Assembly: GCA_003151895.1 (NCBI GenBank)
Contig: PLYX01000084.1
Location: forward strand, 1-38,347
DNA length: 38,347 bases
DNA from: Solirubrobacterales bacterium
GTDB lineage: Bacteria; Actinomycetota; Thermoleophilia; Solirubrobacterales; Solirubrobacteraceae
Reading direction: 5' to 3'
Position 1 is the first letter of the stretch. Each line of letters starts with the position of its first letter. The notes under the pieces are model-generated. The model was not told where the DNA came from. It saw only the letters and a list, made by a program, of their open reading frames with translations, and searched no databases. A program made the translations under genes and the position numbers. Below are positions 8,719-16,424 of this stretch, piece after piece.

Positions 8719-8928
8719 ATGAACAGCGATACTGAGCATCAGCCACCTGAGCCCTGGGTGACCAAGCAGCAGCTCGCCGACCACCTTGGCGTCACGCGAC
8801 GCTGGATCGAGACCCAACAACCCCTTGACCTGCCCCACCTGCACACCGGCGGCATGAATCGCTACCGCATATCCGACGTCGAGTCCTGGCTACACGAACA
8901 CTACGGCTCTCCAGCAAGAAACGCCTGA
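8719..8928 (+). CDS. Excisionase / MerR-like small HTH protein
   Basis: 69 residues consisting almost entirely of a helix-turn-helix DNA-binding domain of the excisionase (Xis/HTH_17) type: WVTKQQLADHLGVTRRWIE, then NRYRISDVESWLHEHY. Such proteins direct excision of integrated elements or act as small regulators. No intact integrase remains in the window, so excision partnering is lost or in trans. A hairpin at 8950-8974 and a tRNA-end-like sequence at 9046-9074 follow, the usual order at the edge of an integrated element. The ATG is the first of the domain; no strong ribosome-binding site is seen. Confidence 0.75.
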   Translation: MNSDTEHQPPEPWVTKQQLADHLGVTRRWIETQQPLDLPHLHTGGMNRYRISDVESWLHEHYGSPARNA

Positions 8929-8949
8929 TCCCAACCCGCCTATGACGAT

Positions 8950-8974
8950 CCCCTCCGTAAGACACCGGAAGGGG
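8950..8974 (+). terminator. Hairpin downstream of the excisionase-like gene
   Basis: CCCCTCCG (8950-8957) pairs with CGGAAGGGG (8966-8974), with one bulged A and an 8-nt loop. It lies 21 nt after the stop codon. There is only a weak CTTCC tail, so function as a terminator is likely but not certain. Confidence 0.35.
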
Positions 8975-9045
8975 CTTCCAGGTGTTCGCCCTGATGCGCT
9001 TCTATTCGCTTCTCTGCGCGGATGTTCGCGGAATCTGAAGGTTAT

Positions 9046-9074
9046 CGGGGAGATCGGATTTGAACCGACACCCC
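9046..9074 (-). other. tRNA 3'-end-like sequence, candidate attachment site
   Basis: On the minus strand the text reads as a T-arm: GTCGG, loop TTCAAAT, CCGAT (five pairs including one G-U), followed by CTCCCCG as an acceptor-strand 3' side. The 5' half of a tRNA (D and anticodon arms) is absent; that space is the 3' end of the oxidoreductase gene. Partial tRNA 3' ends of this kind are left as att sites by integrases. It lies at the border of the island with recombinase and excisionase remnants. Alternatively, the GGGG...CCCC pairing could simply serve as a terminator for the gene ending at 9075. Confidence 0.5.
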
Positions 9075-10088
9075 CTACTCCTCCTCGCCCACCTTGAGCA
9101 CAAGCTTACCCACGTTCTCACCGGCGAACAGCTTGACGAGCGCGTCGGGGAAGCGCTCGAAGCCCTCGATCACGTCCTCGCGAGCGACGAGCCTGCCGTC
9201 GGCGATCCAGCCGGCCATCTCGCGCGTGGCCTCCGGGGCGCGGCTCATGTAGTCGACCACCACGAATCCCTCCATACGGGCGCGGTTGACGAGCAGCGAC
9301 ATGTAGTTGGAGGGGCCCTTGACCGCGTCGAGATTGTTGTACTGGGAGATCGCCCCGCAGATCACCACGCGCGCCCCGCGCGCCAGACGGGCGAGCGCCG
9401 CGTCGAGGATGTCGCCGCCGACGTTGTCGAAGTACACGTCCACGCCCGCCGGGCAGTGCTGCTTGAGCGCCGCGCCGACGTCCTCGCTCTTGTAGTCGAT
9501 GGCCGCGTCGAAGCCGAGCTCGTCGACGATCCACTTGCACTTCTCGGGCCCGCCGGCGATGCCCACGACGCGGCAGCCCTTCAATTTCGCGATCTGTCCC
9601 ACCACGCTGCCGACGGCGCCGGCGGCGGCTGAGACGACGACGGTCTCGCCCTCTTTCGGAGCGCCCACCTCGAGCAGGCCGAAGTAGGCGGTTATGCCGG
9701 GCATCCCGAGCGCCCCCAGATAGGTGGGCAGCGGAACAGCCTCCGTGTTGACCTTGGAGACGGCGTTCTCGTCGCACACGGCGTACTCCTGCACCCCGAG
9801 CCAGCCCGATACGTAATCGCCCGCCGCGAGCTTCGTGCTCTTGGACTCCACGACGCGTCCGGCGGTGGCGGCGCGCATCACTTCGCCGAGCGCCACAGGC
9901 GGGACGTAGGAGCGGCCCTCGTTCATCCAACCGCGCATGGCGGGGTCGAGCGAGATGTAGAGGATCTCCACGAGGGACTGCCCCTCCTCGAGCTCCGGTA
10001 CGGGCTCCTCGACGTAGTCGAAGTGCTCGCGACCGACCATCCCCCGCGGGCGGGCGGCGAGACGGAACTGGTGGTTGACGGCGTCCAT
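9075..10088 (-). CDS. NADP-dependent oxidoreductase (MDR superfamily, CurA / leukotriene-B4-dehydrogenase-like)
   Basis: 337 residues, normal for this zinc-free medium-chain reductase family that reduces C=C bonds of enones or prostaglandin-like substrates with NADPH. Visible landmarks are the N-terminal catalytic domain (YISLDPAMRGWMNEGRSYVP), the LGALGMPGITAYFGLLE motif, the nucleotide-binding AAAGAVGSVVGQIAKLKG (near residues 155-172), YFDNVGGDILDAAL, and the ICGAISQYN strand. The ATG at 10088 has a GAGGAG ribosome-binding site. It is divergent from the acyl-CoA dehydrogenase gene across a 138-bp spacer. The natural substrate is unknown. The last codons (GEEE, stop) lie directly against a tRNA-like sequence, but length shows the protein is complete. 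Confidence 0.9.
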   Translation of the reverse strand: MDAVNHQFRLAARPRGMVGREHFDYVEEPVPELEEGQSLVEILYISLDPAMRGWMNEGRSYVPPVALGEVMRAATAGRVVESKSTKLAAGDYVSGWLGVQEYAVCDENAVSKVNTEAVPLPTYLGALGMPGITAYFGLLEVGAPKEGETVVVSAAAGAVGSVVGQIAKLKGCRVVGIAGGPEKCKWIVDELGFDAAIDYKSEDVGAALKQHCPAGVDVYFDNVGGDILDAALARLARGARVVICGAISQYNNLDAVKGPSNYMSLLVNRARMEGFVVVDYMSRAPEATREMAGWIADGRLVAREDVIEGFERFPDALVKLFAGENVGKLVLKVGEEE

Positions 10089-10226
10089 TGCGGCTCTCCT
10101 CGCTTCGGGCTTTACGTGCAGTCAGTGTGTCAGGCCGCCGGAGGATTCGAACGCGGGATGCGGATGGAGCGATAGGCTCGTGCCCCCATTCCCCTCGGGC
10201 CCCCGCCTCAAGCCAGGAGAAGACCC

Positions 10227-11447
10227 ATGGACTTCGAGCATTCACCCCGCACCCGCGAGCTCCTCGAGCGCCTGATCGCCTTTCAGGAGCGCGAGGTGGG
10301 ACCGCGCGAGGAGCCCTACCACCGCGAGCTGCTTTCGCGCGGCGACCCGTGGGTCGTGCTGCCCGCGATCGAGGAGCTGAAGGCGAAGGCAAAGCAGGAG
10401 GGGCTGTGGAACCTGTTCCTCCCCGACGAAGAGCACGGCGCGGGGCTCTCCAACGTCGAGTACGCCCCGCTCGCCGAGCGCATGGGCCGCTCGATGATCA
10501 CGGCCGAGGTGTGCAACTGCAACGCGCCCGACACGGGCAACATGGAGGTGCTGTGGCACTTCGGCTCCGATGAGCAGAAGCAGCGCTGGCTCGCGCCGCT
10601 GCTCGACGGGAGCATCCGCTCGGCGTTCTGCATGACCGAGCCCGAGGTGGCCTCCTCCGACGCCACCAACATGCAGGCCACCGCCGTGCTGGAGGGCGAG
10701 GAGGTGGTGGTGAACGGGCGCAAGTGGTGGAGCACCGGCGTGGGGCACCCCAACTGCGAGGCGATCATCTTCATGGGCCTGACCGACCCCGAAGCCGACC
10801 GCTACCACCAGCACTCGATGGTGCTCGTGCCGATGGACGCCCCCGGCGTGAAGGTCGAGCGGATGCTCGAGACGATGGGCTTCCTCGACGCTCCCGCGGG
10901 ACACGGCGAAGTGTCGTTCGGCGACGTGCGACTGCCCGCCTCGTCGATCATCGGCGGCGCGGGCCAGGCGTTCGCGATCGCCCAGGCGCGACTGGGCCCC
11001 GGGCGCATCCACCACTGCATGCGCCTCATCGGGCTCGCGGAGCTGGCGCTCGAATTGGGTTGCAAGCGCGCGAGCGAGCGCGTGGCGTTCGGCAAGCCGC
11101 TCGCCAACCTCGGCGGCAACCGCGAACGAATCGCCGACGCGCGCATCGCGATCGACCAGGCGCGCCTGCACGTGCTGCACGCGGCATGGCTGCTGGACGA
11201 GAAAGCGCCAGAGGCGATCGGCGCCGTGTCGCAGATCAAGGTGGCGACGCCCAACATGGCCCAGGGGGTGGTGGACATGGCGATGCAGCTCCACGGCGGC
11301 GCGGGCCTCTCCAACGACGTGCCGCTCGCGGGCGCCTGGATCGCGGCGCGCGCGCTGCGCTTGGCCGACGGCCCCGACGAGGTCCACCGCGGCGTGATCG
11401 CGCGCCTGGAGCTGGCGCGCTACGGCAAGGGGAAGTGGTCTTCGTAG
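10227..11447 (+). CDS. Acyl-CoA dehydrogenase family protein (ACAD10/11-like)
   Basis: 406 residues. FAD- and substrate-binding motifs are present: FCMTEPEVASSDATNM near residue 133, VNGRKWWSTGVGHPNCE, VPMDAPGVKVER, then the C-terminal helical domain RLIGLAELALELGCKRASER, VAFGKPLANLGGNRERIA, MQLHGGAGLSNDVPLA, and ALRLADGPDEVHRG at the end. It oxidises acyl-CoA to trans-2-enoyl-CoA, passing electrons to ETF. The ADGPDEVH signature at the usual catalytic region is that of the ACAD10/11 subgroup, in which long or 4-hydroxy acyl-CoAs are handled; the exact chain length is unknown. AGGAGA lies just before the ATG, and TAGGCT at 10173-10178 could be the -10 box. It fits fatty-acid catabolism downstream of AlkB. 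Confidence 0.92.
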   Translation: MDFEHSPRTRELLERLIAFQEREVGPREEPYHRELLSRGDPWVVLPAIEELKAKAKQEGLWNLFLPDEEHGAGLSNVEYAPLAERMGRSMITAEVCNCNAPDTGNMEVLWHFGSDEQKQRWLAPLLDGSIRSAFCMTEPEVASSDATNMQATAVLEGEEVVVNGRKWWSTGVGHPNCEAIIFMGLTDPEADRYHQHSMVLVPMDAPGVKVERMLETMGFLDAPAGHGEVSFGDVRLPASSIIGGAGQAFAIAQARLGPGRIHHCMRLIGLAELALELGCKRASERVAFGKPLANLGGNRERIADARIAIDQARLHVLHAAWLLDEKAPEAIGAVSQIKVATPNMAQGVVDMAMQLHGGAGLSNDVPLAGAWIAARALRLADGPDEVHRGVIARLELARYGKGKWSS

Positions 11448-11537
11448 AGGACGCAAAGGCTGACGCGGGCATGAGTGGAAGATCACCTCTACCGGGTGAT
11501 GCGCGCGCACGGCGGTAATCGTAGACTTGACGCGGCT

Positions 11538-12416
11538 ATGGACGAGCACGACGACGAGGACACCTTCGCGTCGCGCCCGGACAGGCCCGCCGAACCGGCC
11601 CGGCCAAGGACGGCCGAGCCCGGCGAGCGGAGCCCGGGGAGGGGGACCTGGCGCGACGCGCTGCTCACGCTCGAGAGCCCCGAACGGACCGACATGGACG
11701 ACCCGAGCCTGGAGTGGCGGCGGCTGTTCTCCGAGATGCTCGGCACGTTCCTGCTCGTCATGGCCGGGGCCGGCGGGGGTGTCGTGGGCGCGGTCAGCCA
11801 CGGCCAGATCAGCCGCACCGCCGCCGTGACCGCCCCCGGGCTGACCGTGATGGCGGTGATCCTGTTCATGGGAGCGATCTCGGGTGCCCACCTGAACCCG
11901 GTCGTGACCGTCGCGTTCGGGCTGCGTGGCGACTTCCCATGGAAGCGGGCGTTCGGGTACATCGTTGTGCAGCTCGTCGGCGCGACGCTCGCGTGCGTGC
12001 TGCTGTGGGGCGTGTTCGGGATGGTGGGCAACCTGGGCGCCACCACGCCCGGCCCCGGCATCCACGACTGGCAGGCGATGATCGTGGAGCTCGTGCTCAC
12101 CGCCGGGCTCGTGAGCACGATCCTCGGGACGGCCTCCAGCGCGCAGAACGTGGGCGCGCTGTCGGCGCTCGGGGTGGGCGGCTACATCGTGCTCGCCGGC
12201 CTGTGGTCGAGCCCGATCAGCGGCGCCTCGATGAACCCGGCGCGCTCGTTCGGGCCGGACCTTGTGCTGGGCGACTTCACGAGCTATTGGGTCTACATAG
12301 CCGGCCCGCTCGCGGGCGCGATACTCGCGGTGGGGATCGCCTACGCCCTGCGCGGCCCGGGAGGGGACCCCGGCGGCAAGGCCGCCGGCAGCGGGCGGCT
12401 GACCTCCCCGCCATGA
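11538..12416 (+). CDS. Aquaporin / MIP-family channel
   Basis: 292 residues with six membrane segments and two half-helices carrying the pore motifs: SGAHLNPVVT (NPV in place of the first NPA) and SGASMNPARSFGPD (NPA followed by the selectivity-filter Arg). Other hallmarks are EMLGTFLLVMAGAGGG in helix 1 and the GGYIVLAGL stretch. It conducts water or small neutral solutes such as glycerol. The first ~60 residues are a hydrophilic Asp/Arg/Pro-rich extension. The frame is open from a GTG at 11475, but ATG 11538 was chosen because TAGACT (11522-11527) lies 10 nt upstream as a possible -10 box; ATG 11694, just before the channel domain, is a further option. Start uncertain; identity firm. Confidence 0.85.
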   Translation: MDEHDDEDTFASRPDRPAEPARPRTAEPGERSPGRGTWRDALLTLESPERTDMDDPSLEWRRLFSEMLGTFLLVMAGAGGGVVGAVSHGQISRTAAVTAPGLTVMAVILFMGAISGAHLNPVVTVAFGLRGDFPWKRAFGYIVVQLVGATLACVLLWGVFGMVGNLGATTPGPGIHDWQAMIVELVLTAGLVSTILGTASSAQNVGALSALGVGGYIVLAGLWSSPISGASMNPARSFGPDLVLGDFTSYWVYIAGPLAGAILAVGIAYALRGPGGDPGGKAAGSGRLTSPP

Positions 12417-12471
12417 CGCCGACGCGGGAGGCCCCCGGGCATCCGCGCGCGGGGCTCGCCGTCTCGGTGCT

Positions 12472-13380
12472 CTACCTCGAGACAGCCAGCGCGAGCTGGT
12501 TGCCGAAGGGGTCGCGGACCAGCAGATCTTCGTCGATCGCCTGCGCCTCGTGACCCTCGGCCGCGATCCGAGCCGCCACCCGGTCGCGCTCTGCGGCGCT
12601 CGGCAGCACGATCGTCGCGTGCCTGAGCGTGGCCGAGCCTTGGGGCGGCGGTGAGGCGCCGGCGCTCTCCCAGGTGTTGGCGCCGAGATGGTGGTGGTAG
12701 CCACCGGCGCTGAGGAAGGCCGCGCGCGAGCCGAGCGCGGCCATCAGCGCAAAGCCGAGCACGTCACGGTAGAAGACGATCGTCCCTGGGATGTCGGCGA
12801 CGCACAGGTGGACGTGCCCCATCACCGTCCCGGCGGGAAGGCCGTCGAATGGCTCGCTCGCCGGATCGGCCAGCTCCCCGAGCAGGCTCGCGGTGTCGAG
12901 CGGCAGCGTCGTCATCCGATCGGCGACTCTCCCCTCCCACACATGGCGCGGACGGTCCCAGTAGATCTCGATGCCGTGCTCGTCGGGGTCGCTGAGGTAG
13001 ATGGCCTCGCTGACGAAGTGGTCGGACATCCCGACGAGCACGACTCGCTCGCGAGCGGCATGGGCAAGCCAGCGCGCAAGGTCGGCGCGACCGGGCAGCA
13101 GCAAGGCGAAGTGGTAGAGGCCACAGTAACCGTGCGCGGGTCGCGCGCCCATCTGCTCGACGAGCACGAGCAGATCCTCGCCGCCGACTCCAAGCACCGC
13201 GCTGCCGTCTGCCCATTCGCGCACGCGCAGGCCGACGGCGCGCTCGTAGTAGTCGATCGAGCGTGAGAGATCGGCGACCGTCAAGTGGACCGCACCCATT
13301 CGCGTTGTGGCCGGCATCTGGGCAACGGCGGGCGCGCCGGCCGCCTCGGCCTGCTCGGGATCGCGCGGCGCTGTGCTCAT
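12472..13380 (-). CDS. VOC-family dioxygenase-like protein (CatE-type, two glyoxalase repeats)
   Basis: 302 residues with two pairs of betaalphabetabetabeta modules. Module starts are MGAVHLTVADLSRSIDYYER (residues ~28-47) and MGHVHLCVADIPGTIVFYRD, each with the metal-ligand His; other ligands are likely in YHFALLLP, GIEIYWDRP (Glu) and YHHHLGANTW. This is the CatE/catechol-2,3-dioxygenase-like arrangement, an Fe(II) or Mn(II) extradiol ring-cleavage family, though some members are not dioxygenases. The ATG at 13380 was chosen because the region upstream in the frame is shadow sequence. It converges with the aquaporin gene. The substrate is unknown. Confidence 0.82.
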   Translation of the reverse strand: MSTAPRDPEQAEAAGAPAVAQMPATTRMGAVHLTVADLSRSIDYYERAVGLRVREWADGSAVLGVGGEDLLVLVEQMGARPAHGYCGLYHFALLLPGRADLARWLAHAARERVVLVGMSDHFVSEAIYLSDPDEHGIEIYWDRPRHVWEGRVADRMTTLPLDTASLLGELADPASEPFDGLPAGTVMGHVHLCVADIPGTIVFYRDVLGFALMAALGSRAAFLSAGGYHHHLGANTWESAGASPPPQGSATLRHATIVLPSAAERDRVAARIAAEGHEAQAIDEDLLVRDPFGNQLALAVSR

Positions 13381-13444
13381 GGCTCCACAATAGGCACAAG
13401 AGCGCTCCTGACGTGCCCGAGTCAAGCGGCCGCGAGGACGCAGG

Positions 13445-13462
13445 GCGCTCGCCGAGGAGCGC
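13445..13462 (-). terminator. Short hairpin after the small membrane gene
   Basis: GCGCTC (13445-13450) and its reverse complement (13457-13462) around a 6-nt loop, directly after the stop codon at 13464 of the minus-strand gene. No U-tract, so a weak call. Confidence 0.3.
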
Positions 13463-13463
13463 G

Positions 13464-13775
13464 CTACGCGCTGAGCATGCGCGCGTCGGCCTGCGTCCAC
13501 GCGGCCGCCGCCACCACCGCTGAGACGAGTAGCACCGCCGGCCACGCGCCGATCGCGAGCGCCAGCAGGTGGGACGCGACGAAGGCGCCAAGGCCAACGC
13601 ATGCCAGGATCGCCGCGGTTTGCGCGCCATGGCGACGCCTCCACGCCTGGACGCACCAGAGGCCGCCGAGCGCCAGCACCACGCTGCCGAGCGGGCGCGA
13701 GCCCGTGCTCACCGCTACGGCGTAGGCGAGAATCAGGGACGCGGCGGCAACCGGGGCTGTCGGCAGGCGAGCCAC
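13464..13775 (-). CDS. Small hypothetical membrane protein
   Basis: 103 residues with about four closely packed hydrophobic helices: PVAAASLILAYAVAV, GSVVLALGGLWCVQAW, TAAILACVGLGAFVASHLLAL and AWPAVLLVSAVVAAAAW. The family is not recognised. The frame extends to an ATG at 13835, but that stretch is Cys/Ser-rich and non-hydrophobic. The GTG at 13775 was preferred because TAGGCT, a good -10 box, ends 8 nt upstream with no ribosome-binding site between, as seen for other genes here. It lies 83 nt upstream of the VOC gene on the same strand. Function unknown. Confidence 0.55.
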   Translation of the reverse strand: MARLPTAPVAAASLILAYAVAVSTGSRPLGSVVLALGGLWCVQAWRRRHGAQTAAILACVGLGAFVASHLLALAIGAWPAVLLVSAVVAAAAWTQADARMLSA

Positions 13776-13877
13776 TAAGGTCAGCCTAACGGGACTCGAC
13801 AAGCAAGAGCTGGCGCATTGGCAGCATGAGGGCAAGCTAGGACGCCCACATCAAGCGCGATGCACCGCGGCCATAGA

Positions 13878-13906
13878 TTGGATCCTGCCTCTCGCGGAGG
13901 TATCCT
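13878..13906 (+). promoter_or_regulatory. Promoter of the VbhA-like gene
   Basis: TTGGAT (13878-13883), exactly 17 nt, TATCCT (13901-13906). The gene's ATG is at 13920, so any leader would be very short; an in-frame GTG at 13908 is a further start option. Confidence 0.5.
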
Positions 13907-13919
13907 GGTGGAAGCTTCC

Positions 13920-14132
13920 ATGGACACCAGGGCACAGATAGCCGCAGACGCCATCGGTTCGGTGAGAGCCGAGGGCCTTGAGCCGGGTAGGACCGTAGTC
14001 CAGGTCCTTGACCGCTGGATCGGCGGGGCGATTGAGACCGAGCAGCTAGGAGAGGCCGCACAGCGCCTCGCGACCGGGCAGTCGGTGGCCCATCTTCTCA
14101 GCCACCTCAAGCCGGTCTCACCACACCCCTGA
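13920..14132 (+). CDS. VbhA-like orphan antitoxin
   Basis: 70 residues. The text AADAIGSVRAEGLEP, then VVQVLDRWIGGAIETEQLGE, resembles the short antitoxin VbhA domain, in which an (S/T)xxxE(G/N) helix blocks the active site of a Fic AMP-transferase; here SVRAEG is at residues ~15-20. In known pairs the Fic toxin follows at once; here the next gene is a methyltransferase, so the antitoxin is an orphan or pairs in trans. A consensus-like promoter lies just upstream. The assignment rests on a short motif and is moderate. It could also be a ribbon-less regulatory peptide of similar shape. Confidence 0.55.
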   Translation: MDTRAQIAADAIGSVRAEGLEPGRTVVQVLDRWIGGAIETEQLGEAAQRLATGQSVAHLLSHLKPVSPHP

Positions 14133-14264
14133 TCCGCGGGACCTTTACGCCACGCCGAGAGCTGAACGCTACTGCTGTGGAAACAGGGGATCTCCTACTG
14201 GAAGGTGGGGCTCGGGTACGCGCCGGCGGCGCCGTCGCGGGCGTGGGCGTGCCAAGATGCCGCG

Positions 14265-15026
14265 ATGGAGCTCGAGTCGGTAGCCGCTTCCGTCGCGGGC
14301 ATCCCGTTCATGACCCCCGACCTCGGGCGCCGGGTGTACGAGCACATTCGCTCGACGCGCCCTGAGCAGGCGCTCGAGCTCGGCACGGCGCACGGCGTCT
14401 CCGCCGCCTATATCGCCGCCGCGCTGGAGGCCAACGGCAGTGGCCATCTCATTACGGTCGACCACGGCGGCGCCGCCTACGCGCCCTCTCCCGAGGAGGT
14501 TCTCGCCGGCGCCGGTCTCGCCCATCGCGTGACCGTCGTGCGCGAACACAGCTCCTACAACTGGTTTCTCAAGCAGCAGATCGAGGCAGCGAGCGACGCT
14601 GCCGGCAACTGCAGCCCCATGTATGACTTCTGCTACCTCGACGGCTCGAAGAACTGGAACATCGACGGGCTCGCGGTCGTGCTGGTCGAGAAGCTGCTGC
14701 GTTCCGGCGGCTGGCTGCTGATGGATGACATCGAGTGGACCTACGAGGACAACCCATGGATCGTGCCCGACGGCGACGGACGCCCGCTCGGACCGCTGTC
14801 TGACAGCGAGCGCACGCAGCCGCATCTGCGCGCGGTGTTCGAGTTGATCGTCAAGCAGCACCCGTCCTTCACCCGCTTCATCCGCGAAGACGAGTGGTAC
14901 GGGTGGGCGCAAAAGCGCACAGATGGCGCGCGGCGCTATGAGCTTGCAACCAGCCGCCCTCTGGGGACGTTGCTGGCCGCGGAGCTCCGCCGCCGCGTCC
15001 GGCGATCGCGGAGGAAGGGCTCGTGA
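14265..15026 (+). CDS. Class I SAM-dependent methyltransferase (Methyltransf_24 / CmcI-like)
   Basis: 253 residues. The SAM-binding motif I is ALELGTAHGVSAAYIA (residues ~36-51), followed by HLITVDHGG (acidic end of strand 2), then YDFCYLDGSKNWNIDGL and SGGWLLMDDIEWTYED as motifs for strands 4-5. This layout is that of small-molecule O-methyltransferases acting on sugars or natural products; the substrate is unknown. The ATG at 14265 starts the domain; the frame remains open to 14205. The stop overlaps the GTG of the next gene by 4 nt (GTGA), so the pair is translationally coupled and may act together at the cell surface. Confidence 0.8.
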   Translation: MELESVAASVAGIPFMTPDLGRRVYEHIRSTRPEQALELGTAHGVSAAYIAAALEANGSGHLITVDHGGAAYAPSPEEVLAGAGLAHRVTVVREHSSYNWFLKQQIEAASDAAGNCSPMYDFCYLDGSKNWNIDGLAVVLVEKLLRSGGWLLMDDIEWTYEDNPWIVPDGDGRPLGPLSDSERTQPHLRAVFELIVKQHPSFTRFIREDEWYGWAQKRTDGARRYELATSRPLGTLLAAELRRRVRRSRRKGS

Positions 15027-16330
15027 GCCTCCTCAACACCGTCCGACTGCAGCCACCTCGGCTCCGCCCGGTTCGCATCGCGGGCGCGGCGCTCGCACTC
15101 GCGGCGCTGCCAACGCTGGCGTTGATGGGTTGCGGCTCGAAGACTCGTGCGGATGACTCCTCGGCCGGCACAGCCGCGACGGTCCAATCGGCCTCCCCAC
15201 AATGCGCGAGCGCGGTGGCGCTGGCGTTTGGGCAGGTCGCCGAACACATCTACAAGGAGTTCGCGGGCGGCCGTGTCGTGGGGCCCGCGGTACGACGCCT
15301 GCAGAGCTCTCCGGCGCTGATCGCGGCGGTGCAGAGCGGCGATCCCGCCGCCGCCAGGGCGGCTCTGCGCCCGCTTATCCACGGTCAGCTCGCGCGCGTG
15401 CGCGTGACAGCCGGTGGACGAACGCTCGCGGAATACGGCAGCGCGGAGGCGGTCGCGCCCGTCACCGCCCCGCTCCGGAACGCGGCGGGGAACACGATCG
15501 GCACACTCGTTGCTTCCGAGCAGGGCGCGCGCGGGTACGTCGACACGGTGGGCAGCTTCGTGGAGGCGTACGTGCTCGTGCGCGCCGGCTCGCAGCAGCT
15601 CGGCGGCACCACACGGCAGGCACCGAATACCCTCCCCAACAGCGGCGAAGTGTCTTTCGGGGGCAGGCGCTACTCGGTGTACTCGTTCACCGGCTCGCGC
15701 TTTCCCACCGGGTCGCTGCGCGTGTACGTGCTCGCGCCCGACCCATCCGCCTCCGCTTGTGGCCATACGAACGCAGAAACCGTGGCCAACACGATCGGGG
15801 GGGCTGCCGTGAATATCTACCGCGACGAGCAGTCGGGCGCGAGGGCGAGGGCCGTGGTGGGTGACTTCGAACGCTCGCGCTCCTTTCAGCAAGCGGTTGC
15901 CACCGGCGACACGCCCGCCACCGAAGCGGCGATCGTGGCGTTCTTCAGAACTCGGCTGCACGTGGTGCGGGTGCGGGCGACGCTCGGGGGGCGGCTCGTG
16001 GCGGACGTTGGCGGCCCGCACGTGCTTGCGCCCACCGGCGGGAGGGTGCGCGACGCTCGAGGCCGTGTCGTCGGCCACTTCCTGCTCTCGGTGCAGGACG
16101 ACCTCGGCTACCTGATCCTCTCCCACCGCTTCACCGGCGCGCAGGTGCTCCTGCGCCAGGGCACACGGCAGATCATGGGCAACCTCACCCCCGGTCCCGC
16201 GTCGGTCCCGGATCGCGGCGAAGTGGTCTACCGCGGCGTGCACTACCAGGCCTATTCGTTCATGGCGCAGGCGTTCCCGTCAGGGCCGTTGCGCATCTCC
16301 CTGCTCATACCCCCAATCCCCGGGAGCTGA
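15023..16330 (+). CDS. Lipoprotein with two tandem Cache-like sensor domains
   Basis: 435 residues from a GTG start coupled to the methyltransferase stop. A signal peptide ends in a lipobox (LALMGC, Cys near residue 37), so the protein is a secreted lipoprotein. The rest is an internal duplication of ~185 residues. Corresponding lines are RLQSSPALIAAVQSGDPAAA versus FERSRSFQQAVATGDTPATE, then YVDTVGSFVEAYVLVRAGSQ versus YLILSHRFTGAQVLLRQGTR, and GEVSFGGRRYSVYSF versus GEVVYRGVHYQAYSF, with both halves ending in a PxGxLRxxxLxP strand. The architecture resembles extracellular Cache sensor domains but has no transmembrane helix or output domain after it. Function unknown. Confidence 0.7.
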   Translation: MSLLNTVRLQPPRLRPVRIAGAALALAALPTLALMGCGSKTRADDSSAGTAATVQSASPQCASAVALAFGQVAEHIYKEFAGGRVVGPAVRRLQSSPALIAAVQSGDPAAARAALRPLIHGQLARVRVTAGGRTLAEYGSAEAVAPVTAPLRNAAGNTIGTLVASEQGARGYVDTVGSFVEAYVLVRAGSQQLGGTTRQAPNTLPNSGEVSFGGRRYSVYSFTGSRFPTGSLRVYVLAPDPSASACGHTNAETVANTIGGAAVNIYRDEQSGARARAVVGDFERSRSFQQAVATGDTPATEAAIVAFFRTRLHVVRVRATLGGRLVADVGGPHVLAPTGGRVRDARGRVVGHFLLSVQDDLGYLILSHRFTGAQVLLRQGTRQIMGNLTPGPASVPDRGEVVYRGVHYQAYSFMAQAFPSGPLRISLLIPPIPGS

Positions 16331-16363
16331 TCAGGGGCCGGCGGGGACCCGCGAAAACGACCA

Positions 16364-16380
16364 GCCGCCCTCTGGGCGGC
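16364..16380. terminator. Compact hairpin between converging genes
   Basis: GCCGCCC and its reverse complement around a TCT loop. It is placed between genes ending at 16330 (plus) and 16425 (minus); on the minus strand it is followed by TGGTCGTTTTCGC. Probable bidirectional terminator. Confidence 0.45.
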
Positions 16381-16424
16381 CCTCCCCCAAAACGAGATGC
16401 CCCCTCAAACGCGAAGCGGCGGCC

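Noticed and set aside
10242..12704. 820-codon minus-strand ORF opposite the acyl-CoA dehydrogenase and aquaporin genes
   Set aside because: It is His/Arg-rich with no domain and lies antisense to two well-supported genes; long antisense frames are expected at this GC content.
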